From Bdellovibrionales bacterium (GTDB lineage Bacteria > Bdellovibrionota_G > JALEGL01 > JAGRAY01): a stretch of DNA of 6,061 bases. The stretch covers positions 1 through 6,061 of the forward strand of contig JAGRAY010000107.1 in the NCBI GenBank assembly GCA_020434375.1, read 5' to 3'. Under the pieces are notes generated by a model. The model was not told where the DNA came from, ran no database searches, and worked only from the letters and a program-made list of their open reading frames with translations. This document shows positions 1 to 5,854 of the stretch, piece after piece. The position numbers and the translations under genes are program-made. The first letter of the stretch is position 1. Each line of letters begins with the position of its first letter.

Positions 1-401
1 CCACCCTGTTTGACCTCACCTGAAATCATGTTTTTAACAAAAGCTCTCATGATTCCAGTAAAAGAAACGCCACCATGCTCAAAAAAAGTTGAATCTTCTG
101 CAGCTAAAAAGGCTTTAACGACAAATCCGGGAACCTCACTGTAATCAATCCAAAGACGTTTTTCTCGAAAAAACTCACCAATTTTCACGTGATCTTTGCT
201 GTAAACTTCTGAGGCAAGTGCTGGTTTGAACCGCTGAAGAGAAGATACGGACGGCAGGTTCCACGATACGACAGTTAAAAACACTCCCATGGCAACCATG
301 CCAATTGCCGTAAACCACATGAAAAAACGCAACCACAAATTGGATTTCTTGCGTCGTTGTCGCAATGAAAACGCAAGGTCAGAAGGATCATTCGGATTCA
401 T
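1..401 (-). CDS. Class A penicillin-binding protein (PBP1A-like), N-terminal part, cut by window edge
   Basis: This is the first 133 residues of a peptidoglycan synthase that would polymerise glycan strands through its GT51 domain and, if complete, cross-link them through a C-terminal transpeptidase domain outside the window. Translation shows a basic cytoplasmic tail (RQRRKK, residues 14-19), one membrane anchor at about residues 22-46, then the start of the glycosyltransferase domain. GT51 motif 1 is intact as EDSTFFEHGG (residues 102-111), with E102 the expected catalytic glutamate. The visible part ends in KQGG, which in the family continues into the QGGSTITQQ motif. The start chosen is ATG at 401-399. 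An in-frame GTG three codons upstream is possible, and neither has a clear Shine-Dalgarno sequence. It lies 98 bases downstream of the S41 protease gene on the same strand. The family call is secure; the exact PBP1 subtype (mrcA/ponA) is inferred from the N-terminus only. Confidence 0.92.
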   Translation of the reverse strand, partial: MNPNDPSDLAFSLRQRRKKSNLWLRFFMWFTAIGMVAMGVFLTVVSWNLPSVSSLQRFKPALASEVYSKDHVKIGEFFREKRLWIDYSEVPGFVVKAFLAAEDSTFFEHGGVSFTGIMRAFVKNMISGEVKQG

Positions 402-499
402 ACCGGCCACTATAACGCGAGTTTACGAGTTTGTGATGGAATTTTTTAGAAGATTTGCACTAGTTATTGCTAGCGTCACAGAAAAAGCACCAGATACTT

Positions 500-2512
500 C
501 TAGGGTGTATAGTCTCGTAATCGAATCATTTCATGAAGATATGCCTTTCCAACCTCAAATAAACAATCGTCCCTGTATTCGTGAAAATCCTCTCCGACAG
601 TTTGCGGTGTTTTTTTGCATGCTTCTGGTTTTTCTAGGGAAAAAGCACTCAAATGAGATTTCATGGCGCTATTCACCCATGGATCCTCTCCATGTGTAGG
701 CTCCATGTTTACTTCTGGTGTTTTTGGCATGGGAATACTTAAAGAGCCGTCGTCTGTTACCGATGTCAGAGCATCGTAAATGCCTTTGCCATTTGGATCA
801 ATTTCTTGATTGACGGGGTCAACCAACTGGTAGTCAATAAAATACGGATTCATTAAAATAGGAATACCTTTGGGCGAGTAAAAATAACCTTGATTAATAA
901 AAGCGTACCCACCGATAGCCTCCGATAGAGCATATCTTTGCATCTTTAGTCCTTTTCCAAACGTGTTCTCGCCTACAATCCACGCCTTATCGTAGTCTTT
1001 GAGAACGGCAGTCGTGCTCTCGGCATTGCTGACCGAGGATCGATCCACAATAACAACTAGATTTTGCTGTTCTTTGGTAAAATAATTTGGATATCCGTAA
1101 ATAATGGATGAATCTCGGAAAAAGGTTTGTTTCTCATTTTGTTCTCCAAGTTCAAATGGTTTTAAATCTTCTAAGGCGAACCCAAAGGTTGTAAATTCGT
1201 CGTGTATGGTTTTAGTTCTTGTATGTAAAAATAAAGACCATAGCATTTCAGCTTGGGTATCAAGGCCGCCAGAATTTCTTCTTAGATCTAAAAGAACGCC
1301 TCGAATTTGCCGACCAGTTTTCTCCGCTTCGTTAGTCACAAGTTTTATTTCTGATTGGAGTAATCGTAGCATTGATTCATTCATAAAAGTGAGTACCTGA
1401 AGATAAAGCGCATCGTAGTTTTCGTTTAAAGCGATTCGCTCAACAAAAACGGGTCGCGGTGTGTAGCGTTCCATGTGGAGATTAACTATTTCAAATGCCT
1501 CAGAGTCCTTCTTTTTCAAAAGAATGCGTACAAATCTGGTTTTTTTCAGTTCTGATTCGTCGAGATTGTCATCATTGGCACCATTTAAAAAATGATCTAG
1601 CCCTTCGTAACCAAGAAAACTTGTTTTCAGAAATGTTTTTTGGTCAACGGTGTATAGAATATCTTCCTGGCTTGTTTCGTTTTCAAAGGTAAGGTTAATG
1701 GTTTGATCCAAAATCTTGATCGTAGCGGCTTTGGTATCCCACTTTATAACCTCGGCTTCAAGCCCATACAGTCGCCTTTCCTTTAAGTTATTGCGATGCA
1801 CCTTGAAGTTTGTTTGACTCGTTTCCCAAATATCTTTAATCCAAATATAGGGAGGATTGCGGCCAAGATGATAATCTGTTCGATCATGTAGTATCAGCCC
1901 GGCACCAAAGCGTTCCGGGTTTTCACCCGTTAAATGATCGAGCTCGCTATCTGATAAGTAGAATGAGACGCCGTCGAGTAAATGCACAAAATTTCGAAGC
2001 ACATTTCTAATCAGGCGTTTATCAAAATCTTTAAGGTCATCATGAGAGTTTCCCATGGCTGATCGCAATGCCACATTCGTTTTTACATTTTCGGCAATGG
2101 CCAAATATTGTTTGCAAAGCTGTTCTGGCTCAGAAAGTCGATTAATCTGAATGTTACTATAGATACGATCAATTTCTGTTTTGAGTGAAGGTTTTGAGAA
2201 AGCTTTATGAAGTTTAGCGTCGGTCATGTCAAACGCATTTTTAACGAGTGCTGCCTCTTCTTCAGGCTGACGAGAAATATGAGAGTGAATAAAAAAGTTC
2301 GTCCATTTTAAAAGAAGCTTACAAAGATCACCTTCGTCTTGAGATTTAATTTCAGGCCCTATCCATGACGTTTTACTTGGATCTTCAGTTGGTTTAGATG
2401 ATGATGTGCTTTTAGATTTTTTCGTTTCGGAGTTTTCTTTTTTTGCCGAGGATGAACATCCCGTAATCAAAATGACGATCAAAAACAACCCTATATGCTT
2501 CAATGTTTTCAT
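500..2512 (-). CDS. S41 family C-terminal processing protease, predicted outer-membrane lipoprotein
   Basis: Predicted Prc/CtpA-type serine protease of the periplasm. The ATG at 2512 is preferred because it begins a classic lipoprotein signal (basic MKTLK, hydrophobic core, lipobox LITGC, lipidated Cys at residue 19). An in-frame ATG at 2530 adds six residues without improving it. Residue numbers here count from 2512. No Asp follows the Cys, so outer-membrane sorting is expected. A Ser/Lys/Glu-rich linker follows (about 20-50), then a helical region ending in a family-like LLDGVSFYLS stretch (about 178-187). A poorly conserved PDZ-like region begins with FGAGL (202-206). The S41 core has LDLRRNSGG (408-416), nucleophile S495 in SVSNAE, and general base K520 in TFGKG, 25 residues later as in active family members. 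The C-terminal extension carries two Cys (632, 650). An active peptidase is therefore expected, with substrate unknown. The adjacent PBP gene suggests a murein role. No strong Shine-Dalgarno sequence is visible. Confidence 0.92.
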   Translation of the reverse strand: MKTLKHIGLFLIVILITGCSSSAKKENSETKKSKSTSSSKPTEDPSKTSWIGPEIKSQDEGDLCKLLLKWTNFFIHSHISRQPEEEAALVKNAFDMTDAKLHKAFSKPSLKTEIDRIYSNIQINRLSEPEQLCKQYLAIAENVKTNVALRSAMGNSHDDLKDFDKRLIRNVLRNFVHLLDGVSFYLSDSELDHLTGENPERFGAGLILHDRTDYHLGRNPPYIWIKDIWETSQTNFKVHRNNLKERRLYGLEAEVIKWDTKAATIKILDQTINLTFENETSQEDILYTVDQKTFLKTSFLGYEGLDHFLNGANDDNLDESELKKTRFVRILLKKKDSEAFEIVNLHMERYTPRPVFVERIALNENYDALYLQVLTFMNESMLRLLQSEIKLVTNEAEKTGRQIRGVLLDLRRNSGGLDTQAEMLWSLFLHTRTKTIHDEFTTFGFALEDLKPFELGEQNEKQTFFRDSSIIYGYPNYFTKEQQNLVVIVDRSSVSNAESTTAVLKDYDKAWIVGENTFGKGLKMQRYALSEAIGGYAFINQGYFYSPKGIPILMNPYFIDYQLVDPVNQEIDPNGKGIYDALTSVTDDGSLSIPMPKTPEVNMEPTHGEDPWVNSAMKSHLSAFSLEKPEACKKTPQTVGEDFHEYRDDCLFEVGKAYLHEMIRLRDYTP

Positions 2513-2532
2513 ATTGTGCGAAAGGCACATTA

Positions 2533-2559
2533 AGTATCTAATATTATGCGTAGTGTCAA
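2533..2559 (-). promoter_or_regulatory. Candidate sigma70-type promoter for the S41 protease
   Basis: On the minus strand a perfect TTGACA (2559-2554) is followed after 15 bases by GATACT (2538-2533), which matches the -10 consensus at four of six positions. The spacer is short, so this is a weak prediction. If real, transcription would begin near 2526, which would exclude the upstream ATG at 2530 and leave a short leader before the ATG at 2512. Confidence 0.3.
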
Positions 2560-2571
2560 TATTGCTCTTTT

Positions 2572-2588
2572 ACTCAATGATCTTGAGT
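2572..2588. repeat. Inverted repeat 1 in divergent promoter region (possible operator)
   Basis: Perfect 6-base arms ACTCAA and TTGAGT are separated by TGATC. The repeat lies between the divergent S41 protease and epimerase-like genes, just upstream of the TTGACA box of the protease. The size and spacing suit a dimeric repressor or activator site, but the binding factor is unknown and 6-base arms can occur by chance. Confidence 0.4.
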
Positions 2589-2596
2589 TCTTGCAA

Positions 2597-2614
2597 TACC
2601 ACGTGGCCGTGGTA
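2597..2614. repeat. Inverted repeat 2 in divergent promoter region (operator or 5' leader hairpin)
   Basis: Perfect 7-base arms TACCACG and CGTGGTA are separated by TGGC. The repeat ends 10 bases before the ATG of the epimerase-like gene, so it could be a protein-binding site or, in the mRNA, a hairpin covering the ribosome-binding region. Its centre is about 25 bases from that of inverted repeat 1. The arm sequences of the two repeats differ, so they are not copies of one site. Confidence 0.5.
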
Positions 2615-2624
2615 ATCACCCGCT

Positions 2625-3569
2625 ATGGTACAAACTTTAGTAACAGGTGGTACAGGGTTTATAGGCTCATCTATTGTACGGCAATTAATAAAAAATCGAG
2701 AAACGGTTCACGTGCTAACGCGAAATCCGTTTTATGTGCCCAGATCCAGACGGATTCCCGGCGCTGTTTATATTCAGGGCGATGTCTTTGATGCATCTTC
2801 TCTTAGGCGAGCAATGAAAGGTTGTGATGCGGTCATTAATGCTGTGCAGTTTGAAAATGCACCGTTTGAAAACCCAAAAAAAGGCCTAACCTACGAACGC
2901 GTAGATGGTGAGGGAACAGTCAATCAAGTTGATGCCGCAAAAGAATCCAGTGTTAAACGCTTTATTTACATTAGTGGTGCAGGGGTTCGTGAGGGTCGCC
3001 AGGAGCCATGGTTTAAGGCTAAACTCAAAGCTGAGAAAGCTGTTCAAGAGAGCGGACTTCAATGGTCTATTTTTAGACCTTCTTGGATTTACGGACCAGA
3101 AGACCAAAGTTTGAATAAATTTTCACTTTTTGCGCGCATTTCTCCTGTTGTACCCATTATTGGTTCGGGTAAAGAAAAAATTCAGCCTGTTTATGTCGAA
3201 GATGTGGCTTCGATAATTTCTTTGGCTCTCAATGCAGAAAAATCTTTTAATCAGATCTTTGAAATTGGTGGGCCAGAAATTCTAACGATGCGTGAAATCG
3301 TGAAAACTTTGCTTCGCGTTCAAGGCAAAAAGAGATTGATTTTGCCCCATCCCAAACCCCTTATGAAATTGATTGCGAGTATTCTTCAATATTTTCCAGG
3401 TCGTCCTCTTACACCTGGAGCGATTGATTTTGTGACGATGGAAGAATATGTCGACACAGCGCCTCTATTAAAAGTGTTTCCAATGAGCCTTACTTCCTTG
3501 CAAAAAGGACTAACCCAGTATATGGGTTCTGCCTCTGATTTGAATGAGTCAGGGCGTCAAGCGGCATAA
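2625..3569 (+). CDS. Atypical NAD(P)-binding epimerase/dehydratase-like protein (extended SDR, NDUFA9-like)
   Basis: A 314-residue Rossmann-fold protein of the NAD-dependent epimerase/dehydratase superfamily, closest in style to the NDUFA9-like/NmrA-like atypical SDRs that bind a nucleotide cofactor. The nucleotide loop TGGTGFIG (residues 7-14) sits at the very N-terminus, which fixes the start at ATG 2625. A GDVFD segment (52-56), an ISGAG strand (116-120), FRPSWIYGP (150-158) and PVYVEDVA (188-195) follow in family order. The active-site YxxxK is replaced by W129-F-K-A-K133: the Lys is kept but the Tyr is lost, so classical SDR oxidoreduction is doubtful and a cofactor-binding or quinone/lipid-related role is possible. 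The C-terminal third is variable and the last dozen residues look disordered. The substrate is not identifiable. The gene stands alone between a divergent protease and a downstream outer-membrane protein gene 111 bases away. No clear Shine-Dalgarno sequence is present. Confidence 0.88.
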   Translation: MVQTLVTGGTGFIGSSIVRQLIKNRETVHVLTRNPFYVPRSRRIPGAVYIQGDVFDASSLRRAMKGCDAVINAVQFENAPFENPKKGLTYERVDGEGTVNQVDAAKESSVKRFIYISGAGVREGRQEPWFKAKLKAEKAVQESGLQWSIFRPSWIYGPEDQSLNKFSLFARISPVVPIIGSGKEKIQPVYVEDVASIISLALNAEKSFNQIFEIGGPEILTMREIVKTLLRVQGKKRLILPHPKPLMKLIASILQYFPGRPLTPGAIDFVTMEEYVDTAPLLKVFPMSLTSLQKGLTQYMGSASDLNESGRQAA

Positions 3570-3635
3570 GAAGTCAGTAAAATCTTTTTGGATTTCTTTA
3601 CAACCGCACCCGACGTGGTAAGAAAAGAATAATTC

Positions 3636-3650
3636 CGGGGCGATACCCCG
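3636..3650 (+). terminator. Short GC hairpin between epimerase-like and outer-membrane protein genes
   Basis: CGGGG and CCCCG form a 5-base-pair stem around the loop CGATA. The following CTTTGTATTG is only partly T-rich, so this is at best a weak terminator for the epimerase-like gene. It could instead be a stabilising hairpin in the leader of the outer-membrane protein mRNA: a -10-like AATAAT at 3628-3633 lies just before it, although without a convincing -35 box. Confidence 0.4.
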
Positions 3651-3670
3651 CTTTGTATTGAAATTTAATT

Positions 3671-3675
3671 GGAGG
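3671..3675 (+). promoter_or_regulatory. Strong ribosome-binding site of the outer-membrane protein gene
   Basis: GGAGG lies 5 bases before ATG 3681 and decides that start over the in-frame TTG at 3669. It is the only strong Shine-Dalgarno sequence seen before any of the genes whose starts lie in this window, which suggests high expression. Confidence 0.85.
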
Positions 3676-3680
3676 AAAAA

Positions 3681-4220
3681 ATGAAAAAGTTATTAACCCT
3701 GGTTTCCGCAGTCGCCGTGGCTGGTGTATTCACCACAGCTTCCGCAATCGATCGTTCTGGTAAATTTGCTCTTGGTTTTCAGGAACAAGTTTCTGACGGC
3801 ATTTTAGATGGAAGCAAGAACAGCTTAGGTTCTTGGTCCTTAAAGTATGGTTTTTCACCTAGCACGACCGGTCAGTTTATTTTCGGTTTTGATATGGGTA
3901 AAGAAATCAACAAAAGATACAGCTTTGGCGCACGTCTTTTAGCTGATATCGTTGAAAACGAAAACTCAGATTTCTACTCAGGTGTGGGCATTTTGTTTGA
4001 CAACCAAGACGAAGGCAACCGCGATATTCGCGTGAGCATTCCTCTCGGATTGGAATTCAGCTTTTCAGGTCTTCCTGAAATCGGATTCAGTGCTGAAGCC
4101 GGTTTAGTCATTGATTTTGCAATCGACAGACCTACAGGTGTTGATAAGCCTGTTCAGTTCTCCTCCGTAGGTGGACAAATTGGTGGAGCCCTTGGTTTAG
4201 GAGTTCATTACTACTTCTAA
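3681..4220 (+). CDS. Small secreted outer-membrane beta-barrel protein, function unknown
   Basis: This 179-residue protein has a clear Sec signal peptide: MKK, a hydrophobic Ala/Val-rich core, and a TASA cleavage site after about residue 22. The mature part alternates polar and hydrophobic/aromatic residues with many Gly, for example FALGFQEQV (28-36), WSLKYGFS (51-58), GQFIFGFDMG (63-72) and RYSFGARLLADIV (78-90). It ends in LGLGVHYYF. A terminal Phe preceded by alternating residues is the typical C-terminal beta-signal recognised by the BAM machinery. The length suits a barrel of about eight strands, like OmpA-N/OmpW/OmpX-type proteins, although I recognise no specific family. There are no cysteines. 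Its strong ribosome-binding site and tandem downstream hairpins suggest an abundant monocistronic product. Localisation is inferred with good confidence; the function is unknown. Confidence 0.87.
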   Translation: MKKLLTLVSAVAVAGVFTTASAIDRSGKFALGFQEQVSDGILDGSKNSLGSWSLKYGFSPSTTGQFIFGFDMGKEINKRYSFGARLLADIVENENSDFYSGVGILFDNQDEGNRDIRVSIPLGLEFSFSGLPEIGFSAEAGLVIDFAIDRPTGVDKPVQFSSVGGQIGGALGLGVHYYF

Positions 4221-4246
4221 AACAATCGGTAGTTTACCGAAGTTTT
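4219..4246 (+). terminator. First hairpin after the outer-membrane protein gene
   Basis: Perfect arms TCGGTA (4226-4231) and TACCGA (4235-4240) enclose the loop GTT. Beyond a small AA/A internal bulge, AAAAC (4219-4223) can pair with GTTTT (4242-4246). It starts inside the stop codon and lies directly before the main terminator. It may act as an RNA-stability element or a secondary terminator. Confidence 0.45.
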
Positions 4247-4277
4247 AAAAAGGCGGGCCCTGGGCCCGCCTTTTTTT
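4247..4277. terminator. Strong bidirectional intrinsic terminator between convergent genes
   Basis: An uninterrupted 13-base-pair stem pairs AAAAAGGCGGGCC (4247-4259) with GGCCCGCCTTTTT (4263-4275) around the loop CTG, followed by further T residues to 4277. The A-run on the left gives a T-run when read from the minus strand, so it can end both the outer-membrane protein transcript and the converging uracil-DNA glycosylase transcript. Its right edge overlaps the glycosylase stop codon (4276-4278). Confidence 0.93.
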
Positions 4278-4950
4278 ATTTGTTTAATTGTAATCGCGCC
4301 TTTTCAAAAACCTCATTGAACATTTCTATAGTTAATCTTTTGGTAAATGTATTTTGCTGGCTGGGATGATAACTACCTAAAATATAGTAACTGGGAGCTT
4401 CGATCATGTTTCCGTGGCCAAATTTAGGTACGGATCCAAGGAACAGATTCATTTTTCGAAGTGATATAAAAATAGCAGACCAAGCCATATTTCCTAGGCA
4501 AAGAATGAGCTTCAAATTTTTCATCATTTTTAATTCGTCGATCAAGAACGTTTGACACTGTGCTCTTTCTTCTGCGTTAGGTTTGTTTTCTGGAGGCGCA
4601 CAATGAACCATAGCTGTAATACGCGTATCTATGAGCCTCATTTCATCACTTGCATGGAATGATTCTTTTCGGGTTGAAAAGCCATAGGTATAAAGAGATC
4701 GGTAGAGCCATTTTCCAGACTCATCTCCCGTAAACATGCGTCCAGTTCGGTTGGCACCGTGAGCAGCAGGTGCGAGGCCCACGATGAGCAGTTGCGAGTC
4801 TATCGAACCAAACGAGGGCACCGGTTTTCCCCAATAAGTTTCATGAACGTACTGGCGTCTTTTAATTTTTGCAATCTGCTTCCGCCAGATCACGAGTCTT
4901 GGGCATTTTTTGCAAGCTTTGAGCCGCCTGGTCCAATTTGCTTCATTCAT
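4276..4950 (-). CDS. Uracil-DNA glycosylase, family 5-like (UdgB type), Fe-S cluster
   Basis: A 224-residue DNA repair enzyme predicted to excise uracil, and in this family sometimes other deaminated bases, to start base excision repair. From ATG 4950, CKKCPRLV (13-20) begins the family's iron-sulphur motif. Likely cluster ligands are C13, C16, C117 and C132. Motif A reads GLAPAAHGANRTG (58-70), followed by MFTGDESG. The second active-site motif is HPSQQN (195-200), followed by a family-like TFTKRLT stretch. The GLAPAAHG motif distinguishes family 5 from family 4 (typically GEAPG) and from Ung (GQDPY). Motif A lacks the polar residue that family 4 and Ung use to activate water, as is normal for family 5. 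The start at 4950 overlaps the methyltransferase stop as ATGAATGA, suggesting translational coupling. A TTG at 4962 would also be in frame but is less likely. Its transcript ends at the shared terminator. Confidence 0.93.
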   Translation of the reverse strand: MNEANWTRRLKACKKCPRLVIWRKQIAKIKRRQYVHETYWGKPVPSFGSIDSQLLIVGLAPAAHGANRTGRMFTGDESGKWLYRSLYTYGFSTRKESFHASDEMRLIDTRITAMVHCAPPENKPNAEERAQCQTFLIDELKMMKNLKLILCLGNMAWSAIFISLRKMNLFLGSVPKFGHGNMIEAPSYYILGSYHPSQQNTFTKRLTIEMFNEVFEKARLQLNK

Positions 4951-5767
4951 TTTGGTTGTCAAAAGGAGTCCAAAATGAATAAGGATAGGGCATTTGTTCT
5001 AGCATTTTGACTTCATATCCAGTTTCGTCTGCAAGCACCTGAATTTCTGCTGTTTCATAAAGATAAGTAAAACCAGTGCGCTTTAAAAACGATTGATTTT
5101 TTGAATGCTTGCCAAAAAGCATATCCTTGAGACGCGCAGGCGTGCCTTGTGGTTTTGGATGAACCAAATAACTCATTAAAATAGGAGCTTTTGGAAACAA
5201 GTATTTAAGCGCTTTGAGAAACCGAGTGCGCAGATGTGCATCATAAAGATAAGATAGAGCACCCCAACCAATTACAATAGCCGTGTGTTTTTGCATAAGT
5301 TCTTCTGGCAAAACCTTTTTCTCGAAAGCCTCTAGCCAAGTTTCAAAGGAAAAGGCATGCCATGAAATATTTCGATTTGCCTTGAAATAAGAGGAGCCTG
5401 CTCTTAAAAAAGTTTGATTTGGTTCAAGTGCTGATACCTCATAGCCTTTGGCAAGAAAACTCTTGGCCTCGCGACCGCAGCCTGCTGCGAAAATTAATAG
5501 CCTCCCTCTCTTTGGGAAACTTTCATGGCTTGAAACCAAGTTTTCCCAGTCGAAAAGTCCCATATTAAAAAACTCAGAATCAGGCAAATAGTCTTTCTCA
5601 TTTTGATAAAGTGATGCATTGATGTGCCTGCGTGATTCAGGTCCTGAGATCTTCCAAAGAACAATGCTGGCAACAAATGAGATGCCCCTGCGAACGTAAT
5701 CCAATAGGGAATCCAACCACAAAAACACAACAGTCGTTGCACCGACGATGTGGGTCTTTATTTCCAC
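4943..5767 (-). CDS. Class I SAM-dependent methyltransferase with hydrophobic N-terminus, substrate unknown
   Basis: A 274-residue protein with a seven-beta-strand methyltransferase core. The SAM-binding glycine loop is LIFAAGCGRE (91-100), followed by EVSALEPN (110-117), where E115 should contact the SAM ribose. AIVIGWGALSYL (163-174) is the strand-4/post-I region that in this class ends near the substrate. The first 40 residues are hydrophobic with two candidate membrane-associated stretches (about 8-22 and 29-41), so the protein may sit at the inner membrane. No known substrate family is recognised. The GTG start at 5767 is the furthest upstream start found. No Shine-Dalgarno sequence is visible, and further start codons (GTG or TTG, codons 14-18) are possible, so the start is uncertain. 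A TATAAA lies just upstream (5778-5773). The 3' end overlaps the uracil-DNA glycosylase gene by 8 bases, so the two are co-transcribed. Confidence 0.82.
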   Translation of the reverse strand: MEIKTHIVGATTVVFLWLDSLLDYVRRGISFVASIVLWKISGPESRRHINASLYQNEKDYLPDSEFFNMGLFDWENLVSSHESFPKRGRLLIFAAGCGREAKSFLAKGYEVSALEPNQTFLRAGSSYFKANRNISWHAFSFETWLEAFEKKVLPEELMQKHTAIVIGWGALSYLYDAHLRTRFLKALKYLFPKAPILMSYLVHPKPQGTPARLKDMLFGKHSKNQSFLKRTGFTYLYETAEIQVLADETGYEVKMLEQMPYPYSFWTPFDNQNE

Positions 5768-5801
5768 AAAGTTTTATAAACCAATTTTCTTAATTCTTGA
5801 T

Positions 5802-5836
5802 AAAAAAAAAGAGTTGGCCGCAGCCAACCCTTTTTT
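5802..5836 (-). terminator. Intrinsic terminator of the right-edge gene
   Basis: Read on the minus strand, GTTGGC (5828-5823), the loop TGCG and GCCAAC (5818-5813) form a stem followed by nine T (5810-5802). The T-run at 5831-5836 on the plus strand makes the element roughly symmetrical, so outer A-T pairs extend it after a mismatch. It lies 19 bases after the stop codon of the right-edge gene and 35 bases before the methyltransferase start, isolating the two. Confidence 0.88.
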
Positions 5837-5854
5837 AAATGATCTCGTGCTAAG

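Noticed and set aside
456..476. CTAG-N6-CTAG repeat between the protease and PBP genes
   Set aside because: The arms are only four bases, no T-run follows on the minus strand, and it is too weak to call a terminator.
289..699. Plus-strand open frame of 136 codons
   Set aside because: It lies opposite the start of the PBP gene and the end of the S41 protease gene, both with strong family motifs, and its own translation has no domain-like pattern.
1104..1692. Plus-strand open frames inside the protease gene
   Set aside because: They are antisense shadows of the S41 catalytic region with Cys/Ser-rich, non-protein-like translations.
2886..3114. Minus-strand frame (2886-3107) and second plus frame (2905-3114) inside the epimerase-like gene
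   Set aside because: Both lie out of frame within a gene with conserved Rossmann motifs and show no ribosome-binding site or recognisable product.
3597..3625. TTTACA followed by TAAGAA as a promoter for the outer-membrane protein gene
   Set aside because: The -10 match is only three of six, and the better -10-like AATAAT downstream has no matching -35 box, so no promoter is called.
3669..3680. TTG start extending the outer-membrane protein by four residues
   Set aside because: It would overlap the GGAGG ribosome-binding site, and ATG 3681 gives a standard MKK signal peptide.
4951..4962. TTG start extending the uracil-DNA glycosylase by four residues
   Set aside because: ATG 4950 overlaps the upstream stop codon in the typical coupled arrangement, and the added residues are not part of any motif.
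4759..5010. Plus-strand open frame across the glycosylase/methyltransferase junction
   Set aside because: It lies opposite two well-supported genes and has no domain or signal.
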